Shown in pieces: positions 45,924 to 54,718 of a stretch of 64,000 nt of DNA. The notes beneath the pieces are model-generated. The model was given only the letters and a program-made list of their open reading frames with translations, searched no databases and was not told where the DNA came from. The stretch's first letter is position 1, and the number at the start of each line of letters is the position of its first letter. Origin of the DNA: Treponema phagedenis (GTDB lineage Bacteria > Spirochaetota > Spirochaetia > Treponematales > Treponemataceae); the NCBI RefSeq assembly GCF_008153345.1, contig NZ_CP042818.1, positions 1,302,001-1,366,000 of the forward strand, in the 5' to 3' direction. The position numbers and the translations under genes are program-made.

Positions 45924-46411
45924 CTAAGTATAACGTTTTTTTAATAACTCGATCTGTTTTTTAATACATCTTACTCAAAATGTAAAAAATTTTATAAAAA
46001 AGAGTCCGACACTACGGTTTGGTTTTGACGTCCTTGTCAAAACCAAACCTATGAGTTTGAAAACTCCGAGTACGCTGTGATAGTTTTCAAACTCAATTCT
46101 ATGTGGAACCACCGCCATCCGTGGCGGTTCTGATTTTGCCGTCCATGGCAAAATGAAACCTGCGAGTTTTAAAGCTTCCTGTTATAAAAAGGAGCTTGAC
46201 ACGGCGCAAGGGCGAAGTTTTGAAAATTTACTTTAACTTCGCCAACGAGTTTAAAAGCTTCAATTTTACAAAACAGTGTTGATGCTTTTAAACATCGTTT
46301 GGAATTGAGCAACGGTGGGCAATTTACCATAGTGATGCTTAAATCCGCAGTCCCTATTGTTGATACTCCGATTTGTATAACAGGGAAGTTAATTACAAAA
46401 CGCTGTACTAC
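45924..46411 (-). repeat. Mosaic hairpin repeat, complete copy (488 bp)
   Basis: Terminus A is CTAAGTATAACGTTTTTTTA (one extra A), terminus B ends ACGCTGTACTAC. Inside: GGTTTTGACGTCC/GTCAAAACC, GAGTTTGAAAAC/GTTTTCAAACTC, CCGCCATCCGTGGCGG, GATTTTGCCGTCC/GGCAAAATG, GGCGAAGTT/AACTTCGCC and GTTTAAAAGC/GCTTTTAAAC. The gaps on both sides (45821-45923 and 46412-46686) show no gene. Confidence 0.8.
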
Positions 46412-46686
46412 GTTTGGAAATATTCTTACGACTTTTTCCCTGTGGTGTATTTTTTCATTTAAACGCTCAAGACAAATTAGAGAAAACATCAAACCGCAAC
46501 GCCCATGAATGTACGATTTTTACTCTACGTTTGTGTACTGCAACGCGGAGTTCAAGGGGTGGCTGTCTCTGTTTGTGTGTAAACTTTGTGGGGTTTGTTA
46601 AAAACTTTGTCGTAAAATTTCAGTTGTTTCATCATGCATCATATTGGATATTGGCAAAATGAAAATAAAAATCGATTATAGCAGGT

Positions 46687-47373
46687 ATGGGAGCAAAGAA
46701 AAAACCTGATTTGCGGGAACGCTTGTTGGAAAAAGGAGCGGACAGTCTTTCCGATTCTGAGTTGCTTGCAATTTTACTCAGGACGGGCATAAAGGGAAAA
46801 TCGGTAATGCAATTAGCCGAAGAAATATCCATGCATGCGGATAGGCACCAAGCTGAAAACATTGACAGAATTCTCTATTCAATCAAGGGGATGGGAGAGG
46901 GTAAAATAACGACAATTCTGGCGGCTTTTGAGCTTGGAAGAAGATATTACGGAGTTGGTAATCAAAAAATAAAACATCCGTCCGATATTGTTCTTTTTTT
47001 GCGTCATTATGCTACGCGAAAGCAGGAGCAATTTATTGTTGCTTCTCTTAACGGTGCCCATGAGATTATTGCCATTCGAGTTGTAAGCGTAGGCATTCTC
47101 AATAGAACGATTGTCCACCCTCGCGAAGTATTTGCGGATCCGCTTAGCGATAGAGCGGCTTCGATTATTATTGCACATAATCACCCGTCCGGCAGTCTTC
47201 AGCCTTCTGAAGAAGATATTGCAATTACCGAACGTTTATATGAATCGGGTTCTTTATTAGGCATTCAAGTGCTTGACCATATAATTTTAGTTCCGAACGG
47301 TGATTACTATAGTTTTGTTGAAAATAAAATGTTTGTAGCTGAAAAACTTTTAGGAGAAAAAAAAGTGCTATAA
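46687..47373 (+). CDS. radC: RadC/JAB-domain protein
   Basis: The 228-residue protein has the UPF0758 N-terminal helix-hairpin-helix part (LRERLLEKGADSLSDSELLAILLRTG, IKGMGEGKITTILAAFELGRR) and the C-terminal JAB/MPN+ metalloprotease-like motif AHNHPSGSLQPSEEDIAIT (near residue 163). Despite its name the family has no proven repair role. A stop in frame at 46678 makes 46687 the first possible ATG; the ribosome binding site is poor. It faces the xanthine dehydrogenase operon. Confidence 0.93.
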   Translation: MGAKKKPDLRERLLEKGADSLSDSELLAILLRTGIKGKSVMQLAEEISMHADRHQAENIDRILYSIKGMGEGKITTILAAFELGRRYYGVGNQKIKHPSDIVLFLRHYATRKQEQFIVASLNGAHEIIAIRVVSVGILNRTIVHPREVFADPLSDRAASIIIAHNHPSGSLQPSEEDIAITERLYESGSLLGIQVLDHIILVPNGDYYSFVENKMFVAEKLLGEKKVL

Positions 47374-47428
47374 TTTTACCTGCGATAAATGTTGTTACAC
47401 GCAATTATTGCAAATTCAGCTGATATTT

Positions 47429-49684
47429 TTAGTTTGGCAATTTTTCTATGCTCTCAATAATTCTTTCGGGAGTTGCCGGATAATCACAGATGTTAGTGCC
47501 AAGCGCATGATTGATTGCATTTAATACGGCGGGAGCCGGAGCTACTGCTGCAATTTCTCCTACGCTTTTTAGCCCATAGGGAGCTGTTTCGTCTTCAGTT
47601 TCGATGAGCATCACTTTTACGGCAGGCATATCTTGTGCATTAAGAACATGATATTTTGACAAAGTCTTATTTTTAATAGAACCGTTAGGCTCTCGAATAA
47701 TTTCTTCCGAAAGCGCCATACCAAGAATAAATTGGCAGCCGCCGTGAATCTGTCCTTCTACTAACAAGGGGTTAATAGCCTTTCCGATATCGTGCACAGC
47801 CAATAAATCAGTGATTTCAACAAGCCCTGTTTTTTTATCTACTTTTACTTCTGCAAAACATGCGGCAAAGGCTGCGGGATTTGATTTTGGAACATGATGA
47901 ATATATACCGAAGTAGGATTTGATAAACTCTTTTCTGCCATTGTTGCAATTTCTGCATAGGTATATGTTTTGTCTGAATTTTTTATTTTTACAGTACCGC
48001 AATCACTATACATATCTTCTAAGGGGATATGCTCGATGGTATGCAGTGTATTAAAAATTTTTTGTTTTAGTAGTGTGCCTGCTTCAATCAGCGCTCCGCC
48101 TGCTACAAATGTTACGCGGCTTGCCTGTGTTCCCGCAGAGTCGTACGGGCTTATTGCCGTATCAGCTTCCGTGATGGTAATGTTTGCGGGATTCATATCT
48201 ATTGCTTCAGCTGCAATTAAGCAAAGAGAATCAATGGTTCCGCAGCCTTGTTCATGGACAGCAATTTTTACGAACAATGTTCCGTCCGGATTCAATATCA
48301 TTTCAACATTGGTAAAATCCGGAAAGACTCCAAGATAACCGTTCCCGTGTGTTGCGCAGGCAACGCCGACTCCGTATGCGTACCGGTCGGTGTTTTTTTT
48401 ATGAATGTGTTCATATTTTTCTTTCCAGTTAAAGACTTTCATGCCGGCCTTAATGCAATCTTTGATTCCGGCCTTTCCTAAATTAGGCCCTCCGACAGGA
48501 TCATCATCATAGGGATCAACAAGGTTCTTAAGTCTGAACTCACAAGGATCCATCCCTATTTTTTTTGCGGCATTGGTGATATTGATTTCGGAAACTGCGT
48601 GCGATTGAGGCCCGCCATAAGCCCTGCATGCTCCGCCGGGAATTCCATTGGTATAAAATGCCTTCCCGTGAAATTCCTGATTGTAAATTTTATATAATCT
48701 AAAAAGTTTTTTTGCATATGCATTTATGATGCTGGTATTATTGGTATCATATGCACCGCCATCCACTAAGGTTTCTACTTTTCTGCCTAATATGGTTCCG
48801 TCTTTTTTTATTGCTGTGGTAATTTTTACCTTGGTCGGGTTTCTTGTAAAAGTGCCGATAATGCTTTGTTCCCGATCCATGTATACTAACACCGGTCTTT
48901 TTATAATCCATGCGACGGCTCCTGCGATAAGTTCTAACAGTGGTTGTTGTTTCCCTCCAAAGGAGCCTCCCATATTCGTTTTAATAACTCTAATCTTTGA
49001 ATAGGGAATTTGTAAAATACGAGCCATGTGCATCTGAATAGCAAAAACAATTTGACCCGGACTATGTATTACGAGATTACCGAAAGTATCAAATTCCGCC
49101 AAGGCTGCGTGGGGTTCAATCGCCAAGTGATGTGTCCTTGGTGTAGACCCTGAATCTTCAATGATATAATCAGCTTCATCAAGTGCTTTTTTAAAATCAC
49201 CGCAGCCAATTTTTTTTTCATAGGCTAAATTAGAATCCCGTTTAATAATTACTGTATCTTTTTGCGCATCATCAAGGTTGGTTATTACCGGCAGTTCTTT
49301 ATAATGCACAATTATTTTTTTTATTGCCTCTTCTACCGCATGTTTATTTTCCCCTAAAACTAATGCAATTCTATCTCCTACAAAACGAGCTCTATCATGT
49401 AATATATATTCATCGTGATAGGCGGAAATGCCGGTAAACCATTCCATGCAATTATACGGAATGTGGGGAATATCTTTATAGGTTAAAATTGTGTAGATAC
49501 CGGGAACAAGTAACGCTTCATCAAAATCAAAACTGATATCTGCATGAGCTTTTTCGCTTAATACCAATTTTCCATATAGCAGCATATGTCTTTTTATGTC
49601 CGCAGTAAATTTTGTAACACCCGTTACTCGATCAAAACTATCTTGCCGTATAAATTTTTTTCCAACATATTTATAGTTATTCAT
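47429..49684 (-). CDS. Xanthine dehydrogenase-type molybdopterin-binding subunit
   Basis: The 751-residue protein belongs to the xanthine oxidase family large subunit: GGSFGGKQQPLLELIAG (cofactor-binding, near residue 240), GACRAYGGPQ with the substrate-binding arginine (near residue 350), HEQGCGTID, and the C-terminal GLKSVGEIAAVAPAPAVLNAI with the catalytic glutamate. It holds the molybdenum-cytosine dinucleotide cofactor and hydroxylates purines such as hypoxanthine and xanthine, or a related aromatic heterocycle. It is the last gene of a three-subunit operon, overlapping the FAD subunit by four bases (ATGA). The required cofactor-maturation gene upstream is decayed. Confidence 0.92.
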   Translation of the reverse strand: MNNYKYVGKKFIRQDSFDRVTGVTKFTADIKRHMLLYGKLVLSEKAHADISFDFDEALLVPGIYTILTYKDIPHIPYNCMEWFTGISAYHDEYILHDRARFVGDRIALVLGENKHAVEEAIKKIIVHYKELPVITNLDDAQKDTVIIKRDSNLAYEKKIGCGDFKKALDEADYIIEDSGSTPRTHHLAIEPHAALAEFDTFGNLVIHSPGQIVFAIQMHMARILQIPYSKIRVIKTNMGGSFGGKQQPLLELIAGAVAWIIKRPVLVYMDREQSIIGTFTRNPTKVKITTAIKKDGTILGRKVETLVDGGAYDTNNTSIINAYAKKLFRLYKIYNQEFHGKAFYTNGIPGGACRAYGGPQSHAVSEINITNAAKKIGMDPCEFRLKNLVDPYDDDPVGGPNLGKAGIKDCIKAGMKVFNWKEKYEHIHKKNTDRYAYGVGVACATHGNGYLGVFPDFTNVEMILNPDGTLFVKIAVHEQGCGTIDSLCLIAAEAIDMNPANITITEADTAISPYDSAGTQASRVTFVAGGALIEAGTLLKQKIFNTLHTIEHIPLEDMYSDCGTVKIKNSDKTYTYAEIATMAEKSLSNPTSVYIHHVPKSNPAAFAACFAEVKVDKKTGLVEITDLLAVHDIGKAINPLLVEGQIHGGCQFILGMALSEEIIREPNGSIKNKTLSKYHVLNAQDMPAVKVMLIETEDETAPYGLKSVGEIAAVAPAPAVLNAINHALGTNICDYPATPERIIESIEKLPN

Positions 49685-50514
49685 TGTAAATCCTTTAGTA
49701 AATCTTCAATTAAACCTTGCACTGCAATTTTTTTATAGAATTTTGAAGAGCGATTCGGAATTGCATTTTCTATTTCATTGGAAGCGATTGTTTGTAAATC
49801 GTGAAGGCGAATATCATTAATATTTTTATTTTCAAGATATGATTCAATAAGATGAGCTTTAATAGGTTTAATTCCGACTGCTCCCAAATACACGTTTACA
49901 TGAGTTAAAGTTGTATTTTTCGGGATATATTCCAGGGCACAACTTATTTTGGAAATAGTAACTGCTTTTCTTGCTCCTATTTTTTTAAATGCGCTTACCC
50001 GCTTTTTCTTAGGAATCAATATTTCAGTTACGATTTCTTTTTTAGATAAAATCGTTTTTTCTTTGCCCAGAATGAATTCATGTATTGGAACTGTTTTTTC
50101 AAGTCCTTCAAAGTTCAGAATTTTGATGCGTGCATCATAGGAAAACAAAACTAAACTGCAATCAGCAGATTGAGAGGCGTTGCAAATATTACCTCCAATC
50201 GTAGCCCGATTTCTTATTAGTGTAGAGCCTAGCTCATATGCAGCTTGGTATAAGGCTTTGTAATCAGTTTTTACAAGAGGACTTTCGCAGAGTTCACGCA
50301 TTGTTACTAACGCTCCTATTTGTAAATACTCGCTTGTTTCATTGATATGAGCAAATTCGTTTATTTTTGTAATGTCGATAATATCATATACTGTGTGCTT
50401 ACTGTTTTTTAGCTGAATTACTAAATCAGTTCCTCCCGCAATAATAAACGTTGTATCATTACTTTTTTCTAATAAACCAAGAAGTGTGTTTTTATCTTTA
50501 GCGGCATAAAACAT
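49681..50514 (-). CDS. Xanthine dehydrogenase-type FAD-binding subunit
   Basis: The 277-residue protein has the family FAD motifs FIIAGGTDLVIQLKN (residues about 23-37) and ATIGGNICNASQSADCSLVL (near residue 107), and ends in the CO-dehydrogenase flavoprotein C-terminal domain. It passes electrons from the iron-sulfur subunit to the final acceptor. Its ATG overlaps the iron-sulfur subunit stop by one base (TAATG), and its own stop overlaps the next start. Confidence 0.92.
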   Translation of the reverse strand: MFYAAKDKNTLLGLLEKSNDTTFIIAGGTDLVIQLKNSKHTVYDIIDITKINEFAHINETSEYLQIGALVTMRELCESPLVKTDYKALYQAAYELGSTLIRNRATIGGNICNASQSADCSLVLFSYDARIKILNFEGLEKTVPIHEFILGKEKTILSKKEIVTEILIPKKKRVSAFKKIGARKAVTISKISCALEYIPKNTTLTHVNVYLGAVGIKPIKAHLIESYLENKNINDIRLHDLQTIASNEIENAIPNRSSKFYKKIAVQGLIEDLLKDLQ

Positions 50515-50984
50515 TATGTTCTCTCCTCTATGGCGGCTTGAATGGCTTCAATGATTTTGATGTATCCGGTACATCTACATAAATTGCCTTCAATAGCTCG
50601 TTTAATATCTTCAAGCGTTGGATTCTTATTATGCAGCATGAGGGCTTTTGCGCTGATTAAAAACCCGGGAGAACAAAATCCGCATTGAACCGCGCCATAC
50701 TCAATAAATTTTTTTTGAAGAATGTCCAATTCGCCATTTTGAGCAAGCCCTTCTATTGTTAGAATTTCGCATTCGTTTATTTGTCCTGCTAAAACGGTAC
50801 ATGAGGGAACAGCCTCGTTATTCAGTAATATCGTACACGCTCCGCATTCACCTTCGGAACAACCTTCTTTGGTTCCTGTCAAATCCAAGTTTTCACGCAA
50901 AAAATCAATAAGTCTTAGTTTTTCATCAACTTCGCCTTCAACGGGGGAACCGTTTACTATAGCATTAATTTTCATACCGGCCAC
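50514..50984 (-). CDS. Xanthine dehydrogenase-type [2Fe-2S] subunit
   Basis: The 156-residue protein has the plant-ferredoxin-like cluster motif CSEGECGACTILLN (near residue 38) plus a later cysteine (VPSC), and the second cluster motif CGFCSPGF with CRCTGY (residues about 97-136). It links the molybdenum site to FAD. It is first in the operon and starts 12 bases after the stop of the mocA-like remnant, with which it was probably co-transcribed. Confidence 0.93.
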   Translation of the reverse strand: MAGMKINAIVNGSPVEGEVDEKLRLIDFLRENLDLTGTKEGCSEGECGACTILLNNEAVPSCTVLAGQINECEILTIEGLAQNGELDILQKKFIEYGAVQCGFCSPGFLISAKALMLHNKNPTLEDIKRAIEGNLCRCTGYIKIIEAIQAAIEERT

Positions 50985-50995
50985 CTAATCTTGTT

Positions 50996-51225
50996 TCACT
51001 GGATATCATGGTTATTAGTTATGTTATGATAATCGTTGATATCATCTATATCACAGCTTTCCATTGTATTATCAATCACTATATATTTTGCATTTTTATC
51101 GGTAATTAATGAAGCTCCCCTTCGTCATTTTTAAGCTGTAATAATTTTTCTTTATACTTTGAAGGAATAATTACCGATGATACTTTTTCTTTTTCGTATT
51201 TAGGATAGATAATGTACTACTGATT
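50996..51225 (-). pseudogene. Decayed molybdenum cofactor cytidylyltransferase (MocA-like) C-terminus
   Basis: Two minus-strand frames together read IIYPKYEKEKVSSVI with PSKYKEKLLQLKNDEG and then, after a frameshift, GASLITDKNAKYIVIDNT with ESCDIDDINDYHNI and a stop at 50996-50998. This matches the end of MocA/NTP-transferase proteins, where a conserved DEGAR-L segment is followed by the DID-P-DY closing motif. The N-terminal nucleotide-binding part is absent. Such a gene commonly sits in xanthine dehydrogenase operons to make the cytosine-dinucleotide cofactor. Region 51226-51362 holds nothing else. Confidence 0.6.
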
Positions 51226-51362
51226 ATTATAATACATATTCAACAAAAGTTTATAGTATTTACAGTTAAAAATGCTTGGTGTGCAATAAAAACCAGATAT
51301 TCACTTGTATTTTCTGCTGCCACTACGCTTTTTTAATCGATTTCGATTTTCCTATTACAGCG

Positions 51363-51520
51363 TTCTGTAATTAACTCCCTGTGTAATGATCAGAGCATTA
51401 ACAGGTTGCTTGCGGAATTCAGCATTCCTGTGGTAAATTGCCCACCGTTGTCAAAATCAGAACTGCCACGGGGGCGGTTGTTCTACGTAGAACTGAATTT
51501 GAAAACTCTCTAAGGAGTTA
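51363..51520 (+). repeat. Mosaic hairpin repeat, worn B-end with two modules
   Basis: The B terminus is degenerate (CAGCGTTCTGTAATTAACTC), followed by GGAATTCAGCATTCCTGTGG, GCCCACCGTTGTC, CTGCCACGGGGGCGG and a half hairpin GAATTTGAAAACTC. It runs into the end of the hypothetical gene whose stop is at 51518-51520. Confidence 0.65.
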
Positions 51521-52396
51521 TAAAATAAAGAGTGAGGGTACGGTAAAATTAACGGTAAAAGAAGTTTTTTTGCCGGGAACTTCCATTTGGTATAAGCCGC
51601 GTGCCAGACGTTTGGTAAAGCGGGATGAAAGGAAGTCGATTTTTTTTATGCAATAGAGTTTATCATAGAAAAGTTCTCCTCCGCCCGATTCTTTTTTAAT
51701 TACGAGGGAGCTTTTATGTGGGCGGCGATTGATTGTTTCTATTTGAAAGACCGCAACTGAGGCAATTCGTTTTCGCTCTTCAAAAATAACAATATCGGTT
51801 AAAAAATTTTCTGCGCGTCGATTCGATAAGGTTTTTTCATCTTTTGCTTTTTTTTCGAGAAAATCAAAGGCTCTGCGGCGGAGACCTCGCAAGGAATTCT
51901 GCGAGCGGATATGTTTGAAGGCTTCGTCCATTTCGGCTGTCAATGCGCGATATTCAATTAAAAGAGAAAGCAGGCACTCTTTGGAAGAATGTAACTCGTT
52001 CAGTGGAAATATATAAGGAATTTTTTTATTCTTAAGTGCCTCTACCGAAATATTTTGTAGACAGTGCAAGGCTGTTTTTTCGTCCATTTCTTCAATGAGC
52101 GCTTTCGGTGTATACCGGCGGATAATAGCGGAAAAATTGGACGAATCAAGTTTTGATGAACACAGAACAAAAAGGTAGCTGAGTTTTTCTTCGGTTTGAA
52201 TGTAGGCATCGATTACAATGGCACTCGCTTCAATACAGGCAAGCAATACCCGCATCTTTAAAAGCGCTGCTTTTTGCGTTGTGAATTGCCCGTTTAGCAT
52301 AAAACACTTGAGACTGTAGATATATTCGTTTCGATAGAGAGCTTCTCGTAAAAATATTTCGTTGCCGCTCGGATATTGACAAACAGTATGCGTCAT
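51518..52396 (-). CDS. Hypothetical protein, soluble
   Basis: The 292-residue protein shows no membrane segment, signal peptide or known motif. An N-terminal mixed part (SLKCFMLNGQFTTQKAALLKM) leads to a helical middle (LIEYRALTAEMDEAFKHIRSQ, LRRRAFDFLEKKAKDEK) and a strand-rich end with VFQIETINRRPHKSSLVIKK. The stop TAA is at the junction with a repeat element, so the natural C-terminus may have been replaced. ATG at 52396. Function unknown. Confidence 0.6.
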   Translation of the reverse strand: MTHTVCQYPSGNEIFLREALYRNEYIYSLKCFMLNGQFTTQKAALLKMRVLLACIEASAIVIDAYIQTEEKLSYLFVLCSSKLDSSNFSAIIRRYTPKALIEEMDEKTALHCLQNISVEALKNKKIPYIFPLNELHSSKECLLSLLIEYRALTAEMDEAFKHIRSQNSLRGLRRRAFDFLEKKAKDEKTLSNRRAENFLTDIVIFEERKRIASVAVFQIETINRRPHKSSLVIKKESGGGELFYDKLYCIKKIDFLSSRFTKRLARGLYQMEVPGKKTSFTVNFTVPSLFIL

Positions 52397-52504
52397 TATG
52401 CGGAGTATCGGCAGGAAAATACCGAAGAGTTAGGAAAAGAAATTGCGGACGAAAACTTCAGCTAAAATATTTTTACTCGACTAAGAAAAAAATAAGTAAA
52501 CCTA

Positions 52505-52533
52505 TTGACAAAAAAAGTAAAATACTTTATCTT
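52505..52533 (+). promoter_or_regulatory. tRNA-Lys promoter
   Basis: TTGACA (52505-52510) and TATCTT (52528-52533) are 17 bases apart, 15 bases before the tRNA. Unlike the tRNA-Pro and tmRNA promoters it lacks the GCTCTTGTCGTG motif upstream. Confidence 0.8.
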
Positions 52534-52548
52534 ACTCAACATTGTTAC

Positions 52549-52621
52549 GGGCTATTAGCTCAGTAGGTAGAGCAACGCCCTTTTAAGGCGTGGGTCGATG
52601 GTTCGAATCCATCATAGCTCA
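52549..52621 (+). tRNA. tRNA-Lys (TTT anticodon)
   Basis: Cloverleaf: acceptor GGGCTAT/ATAGCTC with discriminator A, D-arm GCTC...GAGC, anticodon stem ACGCC/GGCGT with loop CTTTTAA (anticodon TTT), T-arm GATGG-TTCGAAT-CCATC. CCA is not encoded. Confidence 0.95.
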
Positions 52622-52632
52622 GCGACAGGGAA

Positions 52633-52660
52633 CACCAAGCAAAAGCTTGGTGTTTTTTTC
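52633..52660 (+). terminator. Intrinsic terminator of tRNA-Lys
   Basis: CACCAAGC pairs with GCTTGGTG around AAAA, followed by seven T, 12 bases after the tRNA. Confidence 0.92.
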
Positions 52661-52673
52661 TTTATGCAATTGC

Positions 52674-52712
52674 CATGCTGCTCTTTTATTATTATAATAA
52701 AAGAGCAGCATG
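52674..52712. other. Perfect 39-bp palindrome
   Basis: CATGCTGCTCTTTTATT pairs with AATAAAAGAGCAGCATG around ATTAT, itself nearly self-complementary. It lies between the tRNA-Lys terminator and htrA. No T run follows, so it is not a simple terminator; it could be a protein-binding site or a transcript-stabilising hairpin. Confidence 0.7.
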
Positions 52713-52804
52713 CGTAACGAGCTTTGAATATTTTCAGATCAAATTATAACTCGCAATTCTCGCCTTTCGTAAAGCATGCTTAAACTTACCATAAGGATAT
52801 AGGT

Positions 52805-54025
52805 ATGAAACTTTATAGCAGAATACAGGTAGTTTTTATTGTCGCTGTTGCCGCCATTGTCGTAGGAGGCGGTGCTCTTTTTTTCGGATATCATTTATCA
52901 CAAAAGCAAAATGCACATTCAATGCCGGCAGCGGAAACATCCGATATTCCGATTATTGCTGTAGCCCCCGCAGGTGAAAGTCTTCAGCCATATCCGGTTG
53001 CCGATAAGACAAAGTATACAGTTAATGAACAGGAAAATATTTCTGTATATGAGCAAACCAATGAGGCGGTTGTAAATATTACCACCGAAATAATGGGGAT
53101 TAACTGGATTCTCGAGCCGGTGCCGCTTGAGGGCGGGTCGGGCTCAGGCTCTATTATTGATCCGCGCGGTTACGTATTAACCAACACGCACGTTATTGAG
53201 GATGCATCAAAAATTTATATTTCGCTACATGACGGCAGCCAATATAAGGCTTCAATTATCGGGATTGATAAAGAAAATGACCTTGCAGTATTAAAATTTA
53301 CCCCGCCAAAAAACGTTCCCCTTACCGTTATTCAGTTCGGAGAATCGGATGGCTTAAAGGTTGGGCAAAAAGTGCTTGCAATCGGCAATCCCTTCGGATT
53401 AACGCGGACGCTCACTGTCGGTATTGTCTCTGCACTCGGGCGCCCGATTCAAAACGAAAAAAATATTGTCATCAAAAATATGATTCAAACGGATACCGCC
53501 ATCAATCCGGGAAACTCTGGCGGGCCGCTTTTGGATACACAAGGCAGAATGATCGGGATAAACACAATGATTTATTCCACTTCGGGAAGTTCAGCAGGGG
53601 TAGGCTTTGCGGTACCCGTAAACACCGCTAAGCGCGTTGTTGCGGATATTATAAAATACGGAAAGGTACGGCGCGGCAGCATTGACGCTGAACTTGTGCA
53701 GCTGAATGCTTCAATTGCAAATTATGCGAGCCTTCCGACTGATAAAGGGTTACTTGTCTCTAAGGTAAAAAGCGGCAGTTATGCCGACCGTGCAGGCTTA
53801 CGGGCAGGAACATCACCTGTTCGCTACGGGCTCGGAAGAAGGGCCGCTATTATTTACCTTGGAGGAGACATTATTGTTTCGATTGCGGGGCAGCCAATAA
53901 ACGGGCTCAGCGATTATTATTCGGTTCTTGAAGACAAAAAACCTCACGAAGAAATAACCGTAACGGTACTTCGCGGAAATAAAAAAGTAAATTTAACAAT
54001 GACGCTTTCAGAACGGACAGAATAA
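52805..54025 (+). CDS. HtrA/DegP-like serine protease with one PDZ domain
   Basis: The 406-residue protein has an N-terminal membrane anchor (VVFIVAVAAIVVGGGALFFGY), a trypsin-like domain with the triad in TNTHVIEDA (His near 127), ENDLAVLKF (Asp near 159) and NPGNSGGPLL (Ser near 240), and one C-terminal PDZ domain (about 290-395, KGLLVSKVKSGSYADRAGLRAG). The single PDZ and uncleaved anchor resemble DegS or HtrA of other spirochaetes. It degrades or senses misfolded envelope proteins in the periplasm. AAGGA is nine bases before the ATG. Confidence 0.93.
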   Translation: MKLYSRIQVVFIVAVAAIVVGGGALFFGYHLSQKQNAHSMPAAETSDIPIIAVAPAGESLQPYPVADKTKYTVNEQENISVYEQTNEAVVNITTEIMGINWILEPVPLEGGSGSGSIIDPRGYVLTNTHVIEDASKIYISLHDGSQYKASIIGIDKENDLAVLKFTPPKNVPLTVIQFGESDGLKVGQKVLAIGNPFGLTRTLTVGIVSALGRPIQNEKNIVIKNMIQTDTAINPGNSGGPLLDTQGRMIGINTMIYSTSGSSAGVGFAVPVNTAKRVVADIIKYGKVRRGSIDAELVQLNASIANYASLPTDKGLLVSKVKSGSYADRAGLRAGTSPVRYGLGRRAAIIYLGGDIIVSIAGQPINGLSDYYSVLEDKKPHEEITVTVLRGNKKVNLTMTLSERTE

Positions 54026-54049
54026 CAATAAAACAAATTGAGGAAAAAT

Positions 54050-54371
54050 CTAGTGTAGCGTTTTGTAATTAACTTCAGGTTATACAAATTGGAGCACTAA
54101 CAATGAGGGAGTGCGGATTTAAGCATTCCTATGGTAAATTGCTCACCGTTGCGCCGTGTCGGACTCAGAACGGGCACCGACGCCCGTGGTTCCATACAGA
54201 AGCGACGTTTTAAAGCAGGACTATTTGCAAAGCTTTAAAACTCGCAGGTTTCATTTTGCCACGGACGGCAAAATGAAACCGTAGTGTCGGACTCTTTTTT
54301 ATAAAATTTTTTACGTTTTGGGTAAGATGTATTAAAAAACGGATCGAGTTATTAAAAAAACGTTATACTAG
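54050..54371 (+). repeat. Mosaic hairpin repeat, complete copy (322 bp)
   Basis: A clean example. Terminus B (CTAGTGTAGCGTTTTGTAAT) on the left, terminus A (complement of CTAGTATAACGTTTTTTTAA) on the right, both tips exactly CTAG. Modules: ACGGGCACCGACGCCCGT, GTTTTAAAGC/GCTTTAAAAC, GTTTCATTTTGCC/GGCAAAATGAAAC. It sits between the htrA stop and the next terminator hairpin, so transcripts of htrA would include it. Confidence 0.88.
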
Positions 54372-54381
54372 TCAAGTTGTT

Positions 54382-54417
54382 AGCCGACCTTTTTATACCT
54401 GAGGTCGGCTCTCTTTT
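54382..54417 (+). terminator. Hairpin terminator after htrA and the repeat
   Basis: AGCCGACCT pairs with AGGTCGGCT, followed by CTCTTTTCT. Before the repeat arrived this would have stood about 35 bases after the htrA stop. The region 54418-54700 shows no gene. Confidence 0.75.
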
Positions 54418-54718
54418 CTGTATCTTTATTGCTTGTGTGGTATCAGTGAAAAGAGTTTACACAACAGCCGATAAAAATTTTTATGGAAGATATTCCGTTT
54501 TTATGAAAATTATTGTCTGAACGTATAAAATATGGTATCTTGAAGATGTAAAAAAACCTAACAAGCGGTCTAAAACGGAATGCGTTTGCGTGGAATCATG
54601 TTTTGCTTTTAATTTTATCAGTAAAACAACTGTATTTTGCAAGATTTTGTTTTGCTAAATACAAAAAAAATTTGAGGATTATATACTTCTTCAAAAATTT
54701 TTATAGGAGGACGGAAAT

